DNA from: Streptomyces sp. 3214.6
Lineage (GTDB): Bacteria > Actinomycetota > Actinomycetes > Streptomycetales > Streptomycetaceae
Length of the DNA stretch: 64,000 nucleotides
NCBI RefSeq assembly: GCF_900129855.1
Contig: NZ_LT670819.1
Coordinates: 7,812,001-7,876,000 of the forward strand
Direction: 5' to 3'
The notes under the pieces are model-generated. The model ran no database searches. It worked only from the letters and a program-made list of their open reading frames with translations, and was not told the origin of the DNA. The translations under genes were made by a program, and so were the position numbers. This document shows positions 52,189 to 61,110 of this stretch, piece by piece; the first letter of the stretch is position 1; each line of letters begins with the position of its first letter.

Positions 52189-54938
52189 ACGACGTGACGC
52201 CGGACGACGGCGTGCTCGTCCTCGATCTGAGGCCGCCGCCGGGCCATCCCACCGACCCCGCCGCGACCCAGCGGACCGTGCAGGAACACCTCGGCCACGC
52301 CCGACTCGGCGGCTACGGACCGCTGCGGCTGCTGATCCTGGACACCGCCGTCGGCCTCACCACCCACACGGCGGCCTACGAACGCGTGATGGGCTACCCC
52401 GCCCAGTCCGCACCGCAGGTGCTGTGCGTCGCGGTCGGCGATGTGCCCCCCGCCGAACCGCCGCCCGGCGAGCCGGCAGGCGCGCTGACCGGCGAGCTGA
52501 CCGGCGCGCCCCGGGCCGGCCGCCGGCTGCGCCTGCCCACCGTGCTGCGCACGGCCGGGGCCGCGGTGCTCTGGGTCTCCGACCCTGAGTGCGGAGCACA
52601 GGACCCCGACCCGCGGCCCGAACCGCACCCGTACGTCCACCCCGGCCTGCACCCGGACCGGCCGGCGGACCGGGTCACCGCCGGACGCCGCTCCGCCGCC
52701 GGCGAGGCCGCCGTCGCCCTGCTGGTCGAACTGCTGCGCCCGCCCGAGCTGTTCGACGAGGTGCTGGAGAAGGCCCTGCGCTGTCCGTCCGCCACCGTCG
52801 CGCTCTCCGCCCACGTCCTCGCCTACGACCTGCCCGCCGAGGCCCGCGACCGGGCCTGGCGCGCGGCACTCGCCCGGTTCGCCGGCGACCCCGCCGCACA
52901 ACTCACCGCCGACGCCGCCGCCCCCGCACCCGCGGACCTGCCCAGGGCCCTCGCCGAACTGCTGCCGGGCGGCTCGGTCCGCTCCCCGGAGCGCCTGCTG
53001 CGCCCGGGCGGGCCGGTCGCCGCGGAACGCGACGCCTGCGCCCGGGCCCTGGACGCCGCCGACACGGCCTGGTCCGACCTCGCCCGGCCGCTCGCCCTGC
53101 TGACCGGCAAGGACGCCGCGCAGGCCCTGCCCCTGTCCGTCGAGGACGCCTCCCGCGGCCTGCGGCGCTACCGCGAGGTCGTCGCCCGCGTCCTGCGCGA
53201 GAGCGGGGCGCCCGGCGTCCCGCCCGCCGAGTCCGCCGCCCTACTGGACCGGCTGGGGGTCACCCCGCCCACCGCGCCCCGCTCCGCCGGACGGCCCGAC
53301 CGGGCCACCGAGGAGGAACTCGGCGCCTTCACCCTCGGCCTGCTCTCCCGGGGCCTGACCCTGCACACGGTGGCCGGCCGGCTCACCTCACTGTCCGAAC
53401 AGGTCGCCACGGTCCCGGCCGCCGGACTGGCCACCCGCCTCGACCAGCGCTGTCCGACGGACCTGCCCGGCCGGGTCGGCGTCTCCCACCCCTTCGGCTT
53501 CGCCTCCGCAGGGCTCGGCCGGCTCGCCGGCCTCGGCGCGCTCATCGCCCTGGCCGGCCTCGGCCGGTGGCCGGGCACCGTCCTGGCCGTGGTGCCGGTC
53601 CTGGTGCTGCTGCTCGGCGGGGCCCTCGCCGCCGGCCGCCGGCCCAACCCGGCCGTGCGCGGGCCGATCCGCCAGGCCGCGGGCCCCCGCACGGTCGCCG
53701 TCGTCCTCGGCGCCACCGGCGCGTTCCTGCTCGGGCACCTGCTGAACCCGCCCCCGTGGATCGGCGTGATCGGCGCGGCCGTCGCCGCCTCCGCCTGTCT
53801 GCTGATGGTCTGCTCCGACTGGGTGCGGGCCGTGGACGAATGGTGCGAGGGCACCGGCCTCGCCGTGCTGCGCCAGGGACTCGACGGCATCGACTCCGTC
53901 CTGGCGGAGGCGATGCGCCAGCAGTGGTGGGCCGCCGACGAACGCACCCGGTGCGCCGACTCCGCCCGCGCTCTGGCGGTGGTGCTGCGCCGCAGCGCCA
54001 CCGAAGCCCACGGCAGCCGGACCTCGCACGACCCCACCGTCCCCGGCCGGCCCGACCCCGACGCCTTCCTGCCCCGGGACGACCCCGGCCGCGCCGGCCG
54101 GACCGGCCGGAACGTCGACGGCTGGCCCGCCGACACCTGGTCGGACGAGGACTGGCCCGAGGATGCCTGGAGCGAGGCCCCTACAGGTGACGGCCCCTGG
54201 GACGAGGAGCCCTGGCGCAAGCCCCGCAACGGTGAGCAGCCACCCCCCACACCGGCCCCGCTCCCGCCCGAGCCGTCGTCGGCGGGCCCCGCCGACGACC
54301 GGCCCGCGTCCTGCGACGCACCGCACTGGCTGGTGCACACCGCCGCCGACGGCGGCCCCGAACTCCTGCCCACGCTGGTCGCCGACCTCGCGGACGCCAC
54401 CGTCGACGCGCTACGCCGTTTCTGGGGTGCCACCGCCCCCGCCTCGACCGCGCACCGGGCCGCCGACACCCTCGCGGACGCCGTCCGTGACGGATTCGGC
54501 ACCGCCCGCCGCCACCTCGAACGCTGCGGGGTGATTGCGGTGCCTCCCTTCGCCCGGCACGACCGCCACCGCGGCGACGCCATGGCCCTGCTCGGCAGCG
54601 GCCTGCGGCCCCTGCAGGACGCGCTGACGCCCGAGGTCGCCGACCGGCTGCGGCCGCTGTGCTCGGCGGCCCAGCTGCCGCTGCTCAGCCGGGACCCGAC
54701 GGCCATGCACGTCATCCGCTTCGCACCGCGGGCGGTACGCACCGCGCTGGGCACGGCCCCGGCGCCCGCGCCCGACGACGCCGTATGGATGTCGTCGGGT
54801 CGTTTCGTCGGCGCGATCAAACTCACCGCCCTGCGCCCGGGGGCGGTCGAGACGGTACGGATCCGCGTCCGGGCCGCGGACGACGACAAGGCCGACAGCG
54901 GCCTGTCGCACGGTGACAGTGGGGGAGCCACATGGTGA
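52185..54938 (+). CDS. Multi-TM protein of the GTPase operon
   Basis: 917 residues, no recognised family. The N-terminal half is a soluble, helical region. Four hydrophobic helices lie near the middle (LAGLGALIALAGLG, VLAVVPVLVLLLGGALAA, TVAVVLGATGAFLLGHLL, IGVIGAAVAASACLLMV). A Trp/Asp-rich acidic linker (GWPADTWSDEDWPEDAW) and a C-terminal globular part with PLLSRDPTAMHVIRF follow. GTG 52185 overlaps the tubulin-like stop and has AAGGGAG upstream; the open frame extends upstream but out of phase with the tubulin-like gene. It could anchor the complex at the membrane. Confidence 0.78.
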   Translation: MNDVTPDDGVLVLDLRPPPGHPTDPAATQRTVQEHLGHARLGGYGPLRLLILDTAVGLTTHTAAYERVMGYPAQSAPQVLCVAVGDVPPAEPPPGEPAGALTGELTGAPRAGRRLRLPTVLRTAGAAVLWVSDPECGAQDPDPRPEPHPYVHPGLHPDRPADRVTAGRRSAAGEAAVALLVELLRPPELFDEVLEKALRCPSATVALSAHVLAYDLPAEARDRAWRAALARFAGDPAAQLTADAAAPAPADLPRALAELLPGGSVRSPERLLRPGGPVAAERDACARALDAADTAWSDLARPLALLTGKDAAQALPLSVEDASRGLRRYREVVARVLRESGAPGVPPAESAALLDRLGVTPPTAPRSAGRPDRATEEELGAFTLGLLSRGLTLHTVAGRLTSLSEQVATVPAAGLATRLDQRCPTDLPGRVGVSHPFGFASAGLGRLAGLGALIALAGLGRWPGTVLAVVPVLVLLLGGALAAGRRPNPAVRGPIRQAAGPRTVAVVLGATGAFLLGHLLNPPPWIGVIGAAVAASACLLMVCSDWVRAVDEWCEGTGLAVLRQGLDGIDSVLAEAMRQQWWAADERTRCADSARALAVVLRRSATEAHGSRTSHDPTVPGRPDPDAFLPRDDPGRAGRTGRNVDGWPADTWSDEDWPEDAWSEAPTGDGPWDEEPWRKPRNGEQPPPTPAPLPPEPSSAGPADDRPASCDAPHWLVHTAADGGPELLPTLVADLADATVDALRRFWGATAPASTAHRAADTLADAVRDGFGTARRHLERCGVIAVPPFARHDRHRGDAMALLGSGLRPLQDALTPEVADRLRPLCSAAQLPLLSRDPTAMHVIRFAPRAVRTALGTAPAPAPDDAVWMSSGRFVGAIKLTALRPGAVETVRIRVRAADDDKADSGLSHGDSGGATW

Positions 54939-56131
54939 ACGACCGACACCCGGGACCGCACGGCGGCACCCCCGGAGAACGCGGAGACCGCGGAGACCGC
55001 CCAGAGCCCGGAGAACACCGAGAACCCGGTGAACCCGACGGCCCCTCGCGCGCCGACGGCGAGTTCGACGAACTGAGCATGATCTCCCCGCAGGGCACCC
55101 TCCGCCGGGTCGAGGCCCGCTTCGGCCCCGACCTGCCGCGCATGGTCCGCCCGCCCGCCGTCGGCCGACGCGTGCAGTTCGGCGACGACTGGTCCGGCCT
55201 CCAGGTCCGGCTGCCCGAGGCCGAACTCGCCAACGAGACGGCCCAGAGCACCATCGAGGCCGAGACCGCCGCCGTCCTGACCGTGCACCGCGCCTACTCC
55301 GGGACCCGCTACAGCGGCCTCTTCCCGGTACCGATCGGCTACGACATCAACGCCACCGAGCCCTTCATCGTCTACGCGGCGCCCCGCGGACGCTCGGTGG
55401 CCGCCCTCGCCCAGGGCGTGTCCACCAGCCAGCAGCGCGTCATCGAACGCGATCTCGTCCTCGCCGTACGGCTCATGGAGGCCGTCGGACTGGTCCACCA
55501 GGGCCTCGTCCCGGCCGCCGTCCGCTGGGACGACCACGGCATCCAGCTCTGGGACTTCGGCTCCGTCACCCACCTGGGCCGCCCGCGCCGGCCCTTCGGC
55601 ATCCCGCCCTACGCCTCCCCGGAACAACGGCACGGCGAGGGACTCACGGACGCCCGCGACGCCCTGTGGAGCGTGGGCCAGGTCATGCACCAGCTGGTCA
55701 CCGGACGCCCCGGACACCCCGACGGCCCGTCCTCCGACCTCCCGGCGCACCCCTCCCTCGCCCAGACCCTCGCCCCGGTCTTCGCGCCCCGCGCCGCCGA
55801 CCGCCCCCAACCGGGAGCACTGCTGCAACTCCTCATGCCCGGTGCCGGATCCGACTTCCCCGCCGCAGCCCAGCCCGACCCCCTCGACCCCCACCGGCGC
55901 GACTTCGACGCCGCGATGCGCCGCAAACGCGCCTCCCTGCGCCGTATCCCGCCCCCGTCCACCCCCCCGCCGCCCCCGACGACACCCCCCTGGCGGGCCG
56001 GCCCGCTCCCCGCCGACACCCCGCCGGGCCGCCCGCCCGCCGACACCGGCGAGGAGAGCACCTGGCTCTACGGCGGCACCACCGCCCAGGACCCCGAGAC
56101 CGCCGGCACCGAGAGGGGCCGCTACCGATGA
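54932..56131 (+). CDS. Protein-kinase-fold protein, probable pseudokinase
   Basis: 399 residues. A kinase C-lobe is visible: the catalytic-loop equivalent VHQGLVPAAVRWDD has His189-Gln-Gly in place of His-Arg-Asp, so the catalytic base is missing; Asp208-Phe-Gly is intact (LWDFGSVTHLG), and IPPYASPEQRHG is the activation-segment/APE equivalent, followed by DALWSVGQVMHQLVTGRPG. There is no clear glycine-rich loop. The N-terminal 45 residues and the Pro-rich C-terminus are disordered. A binding or signalling module, not an active kinase, is likely. Overlaps the previous gene by 7 bp. Confidence 0.8.
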   Translation: MVNDRHPGPHGGTPGERGDRGDRPEPGEHREPGEPDGPSRADGEFDELSMISPQGTLRRVEARFGPDLPRMVRPPAVGRRVQFGDDWSGLQVRLPEAELANETAQSTIEAETAAVLTVHRAYSGTRYSGLFPVPIGYDINATEPFIVYAAPRGRSVAALAQGVSTSQQRVIERDLVLAVRLMEAVGLVHQGLVPAAVRWDDHGIQLWDFGSVTHLGRPRRPFGIPPYASPEQRHGEGLTDARDALWSVGQVMHQLVTGRPGHPDGPSSDLPAHPSLAQTLAPVFAPRAADRPQPGALLQLLMPGAGSDFPAAAQPDPLDPHRRDFDAAMRRKRASLRRIPPPSTPPPPPTTPPWRAGPLPADTPPGRPPADTGEESTWLYGGTTAQDPETAGTERGRYR

Positions 56132-57222
56132 GCCTCTTCACCACGGCCGGCACCGGCCCCGACATGCTCTGCCCCTACTGCCTGGAGGTCGTCTCCTACG
56201 ACGAACGCCACCTCTACGTCCGCGACGAGCGGCAGCAGTACCAGACCCTGGACCTCAGCGGCCAGACCAGCCCGCTGCGCCGCGCCGACACCCTGCGCTC
56301 GGCCTACCAGCGCTGCCGCAACACCGACGGCGTGACCCCGCACTACATCCCCGTCCCCTACCTCACCCACGGCAGCCCGCTCACCGTGGCCATGGTCGGC
56401 GACTCCGCGACCGGCAAGACCCACCTGCTCACGCAGATGATCGGCGAGATCACCGACGGCGGTCTGGAGCCATACGGCATCACCTGGCAGTCCGTGAACC
56501 CGCAGGACCACCGCGAGTTCATGGAGGAGCAGGTCGACGTGCTGCGCTCCGGCCGAATGCTGGAGCACACCCGCTCGCTGGAGACCTCCGCCACCTTCGA
56601 GGAGGCCCTGCTGCTCACCGGCACCGACGGCAGAACCCGCCCGCTCGCCTTCTTCGACCTCGCCGGCGAGGACCTGCGGCGCACCGACGCCCTGCTGCGC
56701 TTCATGCTCGGCGTGGATGCGCTGATCTTTGTCGTGGATCCGTTGCGCGCCCTGCCGCACGCCCAGCTCGACCCCCTGCGCGGCGCGTTCCACTACACCC
56801 GCGGCGGCGACCCGGCCTTCCAGACCGTCCTGGACCGGCTGCCTCGCAGTGGGGCGTATCTCGGGGTCGCCGCGGCCGTCGTCATCAACAAGTGCGATCT
56901 CCTGCGCTTCGAGCCGCCGGTCGACCGCTGGCTGTCGCAGCCGCCGATGCCGCAGGTCTCCGCCGCCCGGTTCCGTGCCGAGAGCTGCGACGCCTACGCC
57001 TTCCTGCGCCACTACGCGGGACCGGCCTGGGTACGGCCCTTCGACAGCGTGCTGCGCTGCACCCTGCACTTCGCGTCCGCGACCGGCAGCCAGTACCGCG
57101 ACGACCGTTTCGTGCACGGCGTACGGCCGCGCCGCGTCCTCGAACCGCTGATCTCCGTGCTGTCCATGTGCGGAATGATCGGCGACACGGGCGCCGACGG
57201 CCCCGCCGAGGTGGGGATGTGA
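56128..57222 (+). CDS. TRAFAC-type GTPase with N-terminal Cys motif
   Basis: 364 residues. All GTPase motifs are in order: G1 GDSATGKT (91-98), G3 DLAGED (from Asp177) and G4 NKCD (254-257). The N-terminus has CPYC, a possible half of a zinc ribbon. It matches the double-GTPase/TRAFAC-clade proteins annotated with GAP1 proteins in actinobacteria. The ATG overlaps the pseudokinase stop (ATGA), and the next gene overlaps its own stop (GTGA), giving tight coupling of pseudokinase, GTPase and GAP1-like protein. Probably the switch of the system; GTP hydrolysis is predicted only. Confidence 0.88.
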   Translation: MSLFTTAGTGPDMLCPYCLEVVSYDERHLYVRDERQQYQTLDLSGQTSPLRRADTLRSAYQRCRNTDGVTPHYIPVPYLTHGSPLTVAMVGDSATGKTHLLTQMIGEITDGGLEPYGITWQSVNPQDHREFMEEQVDVLRSGRMLEHTRSLETSATFEEALLLTGTDGRTRPLAFFDLAGEDLRRTDALLRFMLGVDALIFVVDPLRALPHAQLDPLRGAFHYTRGGDPAFQTVLDRLPRSGAYLGVAAAVVINKCDLLRFEPPVDRWLSQPPMPQVSAARFRAESCDAYAFLRHYAGPAWVRPFDSVLRCTLHFASATGSQYRDDRFVHGVRPRRVLEPLISVLSMCGMIGDTGADGPAEVGM

Positions 57223-59252
57223 GCGACGCGAGCGGCGTGGTCGACCAGATGGTGTTCCGGTGGGCGGGCAGCCGGGGCGCCGCCCGGGGCGCCGGCATCA
57301 CCGCGGTGGCCTACTCCTGCGACGAACGCACCGCACGCGACCTCGCCGAGCAACGCGGCTCGGTGCTGCGGGTGACGGGCGGCGGAGGGCGCACCAGCGT
57401 GGTGCGCCTCATCCACGGCGACCGGGCGGTCCTGCTGCGCAGGATGCCGGACACGGACGGCAGCAGCCGGGAGAGCAACGTGTGCCACGCCCTCATGGCC
57501 CCGGCCGGCACCCTCACGGCCCGCCGCTGTCTGGCCCTGGGCTCCGGTCCCTGGGCCGAGACGGGCTGGCTGGACGACGCCCGGGGAGAGATCCCGGCCT
57601 TCGGACTCAAGACCATCCAGGACTGGGCGGACGAACGACAGGGCCCCTTGAAGGAGGGCGTCCCCCTGGTCCGGGAGCCGCTGGTCCGGCTGGTCGCCGA
57701 GCTCCTGCGCGCCCCGGACGGCAGGGTGTCGGCCCGCATCGGCGAACTGGAGTCGGCGGCGCTCGCCGCCCACGGCGACGCCGGGGGACCCTTCCCGGAC
57801 CCGGCGCTGTCGGCCCTGTGGGCCCTGTGCGACATCTTCGGCGAGTGGCTCGGCAACGACGGCTGGACCTACGCCACCTACGACACCTCGGACGCCCATC
57901 CGCACCGCGTGGTCTTCGTCCCCGACTGGCGCCGCTCCCATGTCCAGGACAACGACCTGCGCCGAATCAAGCTCACCGACCCCGGCCGCGACCGCGCGGC
58001 CGACCTCGCGGAGATGCTGGTCACCCACTACCGCAACTGGCTCGCCACGGCCTCCCAGGACGAGTATCCGCGCCCCCTCAAGCGCGTCCCCGACGCCGTG
58101 TCCCTGCCGGAGGAGGACCGCTACGACGTCATCGAAGGCGCACTGACGGGACGACTGCGCCGCCCCCGCCTCCAGCCCCCCGCCCCGATCCGCCCGCGCA
58201 CGCCGACCACCTCGAGCCCGCCCGACCACCACCAGCGGACCCGCAACCACATCCCCGCCCCACAGCCCGCTCCCGTCCCACAGCCCGCCCCCGTGCGGCA
58301 ACGGACGCGCCGGCCGGACGACCCGTGCCCGTCCGCCCGTCCGGCCCCGAACCCCTGGGAGGACGAGCCGGACCCCTGGGCCGACCAGCACCCCTGGATC
58401 GACCCGGAGGCCTGGCTCACGCTGGAGCGCCCAACGGCGTCCACGGAGCCGCTCCCGCCCGTGCCCGCCCCGCCGACGAACGGGCCGCACCCCCCGCCGG
58501 TCCCGCCCAGGCCCGACCGCCCGCCCGCCGTCGGCACACAGACCGCTCCCGACCCGTACCGGCAGGAAGCCCCGCGGCGGTCGGTACGGGAGCACGAGGC
58601 CGCCCTGAGGGAGGCGCACGACACCCCCTTCCTGCACGAGCTCCCCACTCCGAGGATCAGGAAGCGCCCCAGGGCGAGACAGCCGATGGAGCAGCGGGTC
58701 CGCGACGAGCTGGTCCGGCAGCTGTGCGATCCGCACGGCCCGCACGCCCACGACCTGCGCCTGACCCTGCGCCATCGGCTTCTGACCGAGGCGTCGGTGG
58801 CCGACCTCGTCGACATCCTGGGCCGGCCGCTGAACTGCCAGGCGCAGAACCTCGTCCTCGGCACGCTGGGGGAGCGCGAGTACACGGACGCGGAGCTGGG
58901 CGAGCTGTGTCGGGCGCTGCTGTACGAGCGGCTGCTGCTGCGTTCCCGGCCGACGGACGCAGACCCCGACGTCGAGGTCCATCTGGAGGCCCGGGCCCTG
59001 CATGTGGCCGCCTGGCTGCTGCACTGGCTGGTCGCGCCCCGGGCCCTGCGGTATCTGACGTCGGTGGAGAACTTCCTCGCGCACCTGGCGGTGTCGGACG
59101 AGTTCGTGCACCGTCAGCTCGTGGAGGAGATCCTCACCCGTGAGTGGCCTCGCGGAGTGCCCGACCTGCCCGCCTCCGCCCTGCGCGTCGCCGCACGGCA
59201 CCTGTACGAGCGGCACCAGCTGTGGGTCCTCGGCCCCGAGCGGCTCGTCTGA
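57219..59252 (+). CDS. GAP1-like GTPase-associated protein
   Basis: 677 residues. The N-terminus (DQMVFRWAGSRGAARGAGITAVAYSC) and the following AAGTLTARRCLALG...AFGLKTIQDWADE region resemble the GAP1-N2 domain of GTPase-associated protein 1. A disordered Pro/Arg-rich linker (about 315-480) separates it from a helical C-terminal domain (MEQRVRDELVRQLCDPHG to the end). These proteins are found beside the TRAFAC GTPase and are predicted partners or effectors; no enzymatic motif is visible. Start GTG 57219 overlaps the GTPase stop. Last gene of the operon, followed by a terminator. Confidence 0.78.
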   Translation: MSDASGVVDQMVFRWAGSRGAARGAGITAVAYSCDERTARDLAEQRGSVLRVTGGGGRTSVVRLIHGDRAVLLRRMPDTDGSSRESNVCHALMAPAGTLTARRCLALGSGPWAETGWLDDARGEIPAFGLKTIQDWADERQGPLKEGVPLVREPLVRLVAELLRAPDGRVSARIGELESAALAAHGDAGGPFPDPALSALWALCDIFGEWLGNDGWTYATYDTSDAHPHRVVFVPDWRRSHVQDNDLRRIKLTDPGRDRAADLAEMLVTHYRNWLATASQDEYPRPLKRVPDAVSLPEEDRYDVIEGALTGRLRRPRLQPPAPIRPRTPTTSSPPDHHQRTRNHIPAPQPAPVPQPAPVRQRTRRPDDPCPSARPAPNPWEDEPDPWADQHPWIDPEAWLTLERPTASTEPLPPVPAPPTNGPHPPPVPPRPDRPPAVGTQTAPDPYRQEAPRRSVREHEAALREAHDTPFLHELPTPRIRKRPRARQPMEQRVRDELVRQLCDPHGPHAHDLRLTLRHRLLTEASVADLVDILGRPLNCQAQNLVLGTLGEREYTDAELGELCRALLYERLLLRSRPTDADPDVEVHLEARALHVAAWLLHWLVAPRALRYLTSVENFLAHLAVSDEFVHRQLVEEILTREWPRGVPDLPASALRVAARHLYERHQLWVLGPERLV

Positions 59253-59276
59253 CCTGCCTGGAAGGTGTGACACGCC

Positions 59277-59317
59277 GAAGAGGGCGGCCCGGCCGACTGG
59301 CCGGAACCGCCCTCTTC
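59277..59317. terminator. Terminator after the GTPase operon
   Basis: GAAGAGGGCGG (59277-59287) pairs with CCGCCCTCTTC (59307-59317), with an inner CGGCC/GGCCG stem. It closes the rightward operon and also lies just past the 3' end of the leftward tRNA-Leu, so it can serve both. Confidence 0.85.
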
Positions 59318-59324
59318 TGTTCTG

Positions 59325-59409
59325 TGTCCGAGGGGGGACTTGAACCCCCACGCCCGATAAAGGGCACTAGCACCTCAAGCTAGCGCGTCTGCCATTCCGC
59401 CACCCGGAC
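59325..59409 (-). tRNA. tRNA-Leu (anticodon GAG)
   Basis: Read on the minus strand from GTCCGGGTGGCGGAATGGCA, it folds as a class II tRNA: a 7-bp acceptor stem (GTCCGGG with CTCGGAC, one G-U), a D arm with GGCAGACGC, an anticodon stem CTAGC/GCTAG with loop TTGAGGT (anticodon GAG, reading CUC), a long variable arm (TGCCCTTTATCGGGCG), and a T arm GGGGGTTCAAGTCCCCC. CCA is not encoded. Confidence 0.95.
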
Positions 59410-59615
59410 AAGGTGTCTGTCGTGCGGGGTTTCCCTCGCGGCGACGACGTAAACATTACCAGGCTTTCCGGGGTGCCCCGATCACGGCCGGCCCGCCGGC
59501 CCCCGGCCGCGTCCGGCGTGAACGGCGTGTGACGGGCCGGGACCGGTCTTGGGCGGGGGCGTGGGGAGAGGGAGGATGAGGGGGACCAGCAGCAGTGACA
59601 GCGGGAGGAAGCAGC

Positions 59616-60944
59616 GTGAACGCGACGGACGACACGGCCAGGAGCGTCACCGGCGAGGACGAGGTCGTGGACCTCTGCCGCGAGCTGATCCGGATCGACA
59701 CCAGCAACTACGGCGACCACTCGGGTCCCGGCGAGCGCAAGGCGGCCGAGTGGGTCGCCGAGAAGCTCGCCGAGGTGGGCCTCGAACCGAAGATCTTCGA
59801 GTCGCACCCGGGCCGGGCCTCCACCGTGGCCCGCATCGAGGGCGAGGACCCGTCCCGGCCCGCGCTGCTCATCCACGGCCACCTCGACGTCGTCCCGGCC
59901 AACGCGGTCGACTGGACCCACCACCCGTTCTCCGGCGAGGTCGCCGACGGGTGCGTGTGGGGCCGGGGCGCGGTCGACATGAAGGACATGGACGCGATGA
60001 CCCTGGCGGTCGTCCGCGACCGGCTGCGCTCCGGCCGCAGGCCGCCCCGTGACATCGTCCTCGCCTTCCTCGCCGACGAGGAGGCCGGCGGGCTGTACGG
60101 CGCCCGCCACCTCGTCGACCACCACCCCGACCTCTTCGAGGGCGTCACCGAGGCGATCAGCGAGGTCGGCGGGTTCTCGTTCACCGTGAGCGAGGAGCGT
60201 CGGCTCTATCTGATCCAGACGGCCGAGAAGGGCATGCACTGGATGAAGCTCACCGTCGCAGGGACCGCCGGACACGGCTCGATGATCCACCGGGACAACG
60301 CGATCACCGAGCTGTCCGAGGCGGTCGCCCGGCTCGGCCGGCACACCTTCCCGGTGCGGGTCACCAAGACGACCCGGGCCTTCCTCGACGAGCTCGGCGA
60401 CGCCCTCGGGACCGAGCTGGACCCCGAGGACATGCAGTCGACGCTCGCCCGGCTCGGCGGCATCGCCAAGCTGATCGGCGCGACCCTCAGCAACACGGCC
60501 AACCCGACCCAGCTCGGCGCCGGCTACAAGGTCAACGTCATTCCGGGCGAGGCCACCGCGCATGTCGACGGACGGTTCCTGCCCGGCCACGAGGAGGAGT
60601 TCCTCGCCGACCTCGACCGGCTCCTCGGCCCGAAGGTGCGCCGCGAGGACGTGCACTCGGACAAGGCCCTGGAGACCTCCTTCGACGGGCCGCTCGTCGA
60701 GGCCATGCAGTCCGCGCTGCTCGCCGAGGACCCGACCGCGAAGGCCATCCCCTACATGCTCTCCGGCGGGACCGACGCCAAGTCCTTCGACGACCTCGGC
60801 ATCCGCGGCTTCGGCTTCGCCCCCCTCAAGCTGCCCCCGGAGCTCGACTTCGCCGGGATGTTCCACGGCGTCGACGAGCGGGTGCCGGTGGACGGGCTGC
60901 AGTTCGGGGTGCGCGTGCTCGACCGCTTCATCGACGCGTCCTGA
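59616..60944 (+). CDS. M20-family metallopeptidase (M20/M25/M40)
   Basis: 442 residues, cytoplasmic. Metal-site motifs are present: LLIHGHLDVVP, GRGAVDMKDMDAM, LADEEAGGLYG, and the late GGTDAKSFDDLGI with the final FHGVDERV histidine. A dimerisation domain (AEKGMHWMKLTVAGTAGHGS) sits in the middle. It hydrolyses a small peptide or N-acyl amino acid; specificity is not evident. GGGAGGAAG six bases before GTG 59616 decides the start over the in-phase GTG at 59595. Confidence 0.92.
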   Translation: MNATDDTARSVTGEDEVVDLCRELIRIDTSNYGDHSGPGERKAAEWVAEKLAEVGLEPKIFESHPGRASTVARIEGEDPSRPALLIHGHLDVVPANAVDWTHHPFSGEVADGCVWGRGAVDMKDMDAMTLAVVRDRLRSGRRPPRDIVLAFLADEEAGGLYGARHLVDHHPDLFEGVTEAISEVGGFSFTVSEERRLYLIQTAEKGMHWMKLTVAGTAGHGSMIHRDNAITELSEAVARLGRHTFPVRVTKTTRAFLDELGDALGTELDPEDMQSTLARLGGIAKLIGATLSNTANPTQLGAGYKVNVIPGEATAHVDGRFLPGHEEEFLADLDRLLGPKVRREDVHSDKALETSFDGPLVEAMQSALLAEDPTAKAIPYMLSGGTDAKSFDDLGIRGFGFAPLKLPPELDFAGMFHGVDERVPVDGLQFGVRVLDRFIDAS

Positions 60945-61033
60945 ATTGTCCCGGTGACATGAGATTTCACCGGTCGAGGTAAATCGGCCGCTTGTGCGGA
61001 CGCGACTGGGAAGAGTGAATGCGACGATAAGCT

Positions 61034-61061
61034 CGTAGCCTCATTAATTCCCCCTCGTTAC
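61034..61061 (+). promoter_or_regulatory. BldN-type (ECF sigma) promoter of chpH
   Basis: CGTAGC (61034-61039), a 16-bp spacer and CGTTAC (61056-61061) match the CGTAAC-N16-CGTTGA consensus I recall for the developmental sigma factor BldN, which controls chaplin and rodlin genes. It lies 50 bp before the chpH start. Confidence 0.68.
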
Positions 61062-61110
61062 AGGTGATGCGATCCGATGCTTGGGGTCGCTTTGCCAACA
61101 AGGAGGAATA

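Noticed and set aside
41377..59409. Integrative element inserted at tRNA-Leu
   Set aside because: No integrase, excisionase, replication gene or repeated tRNA 3' end was seen, so only a possible island boundary is reported.
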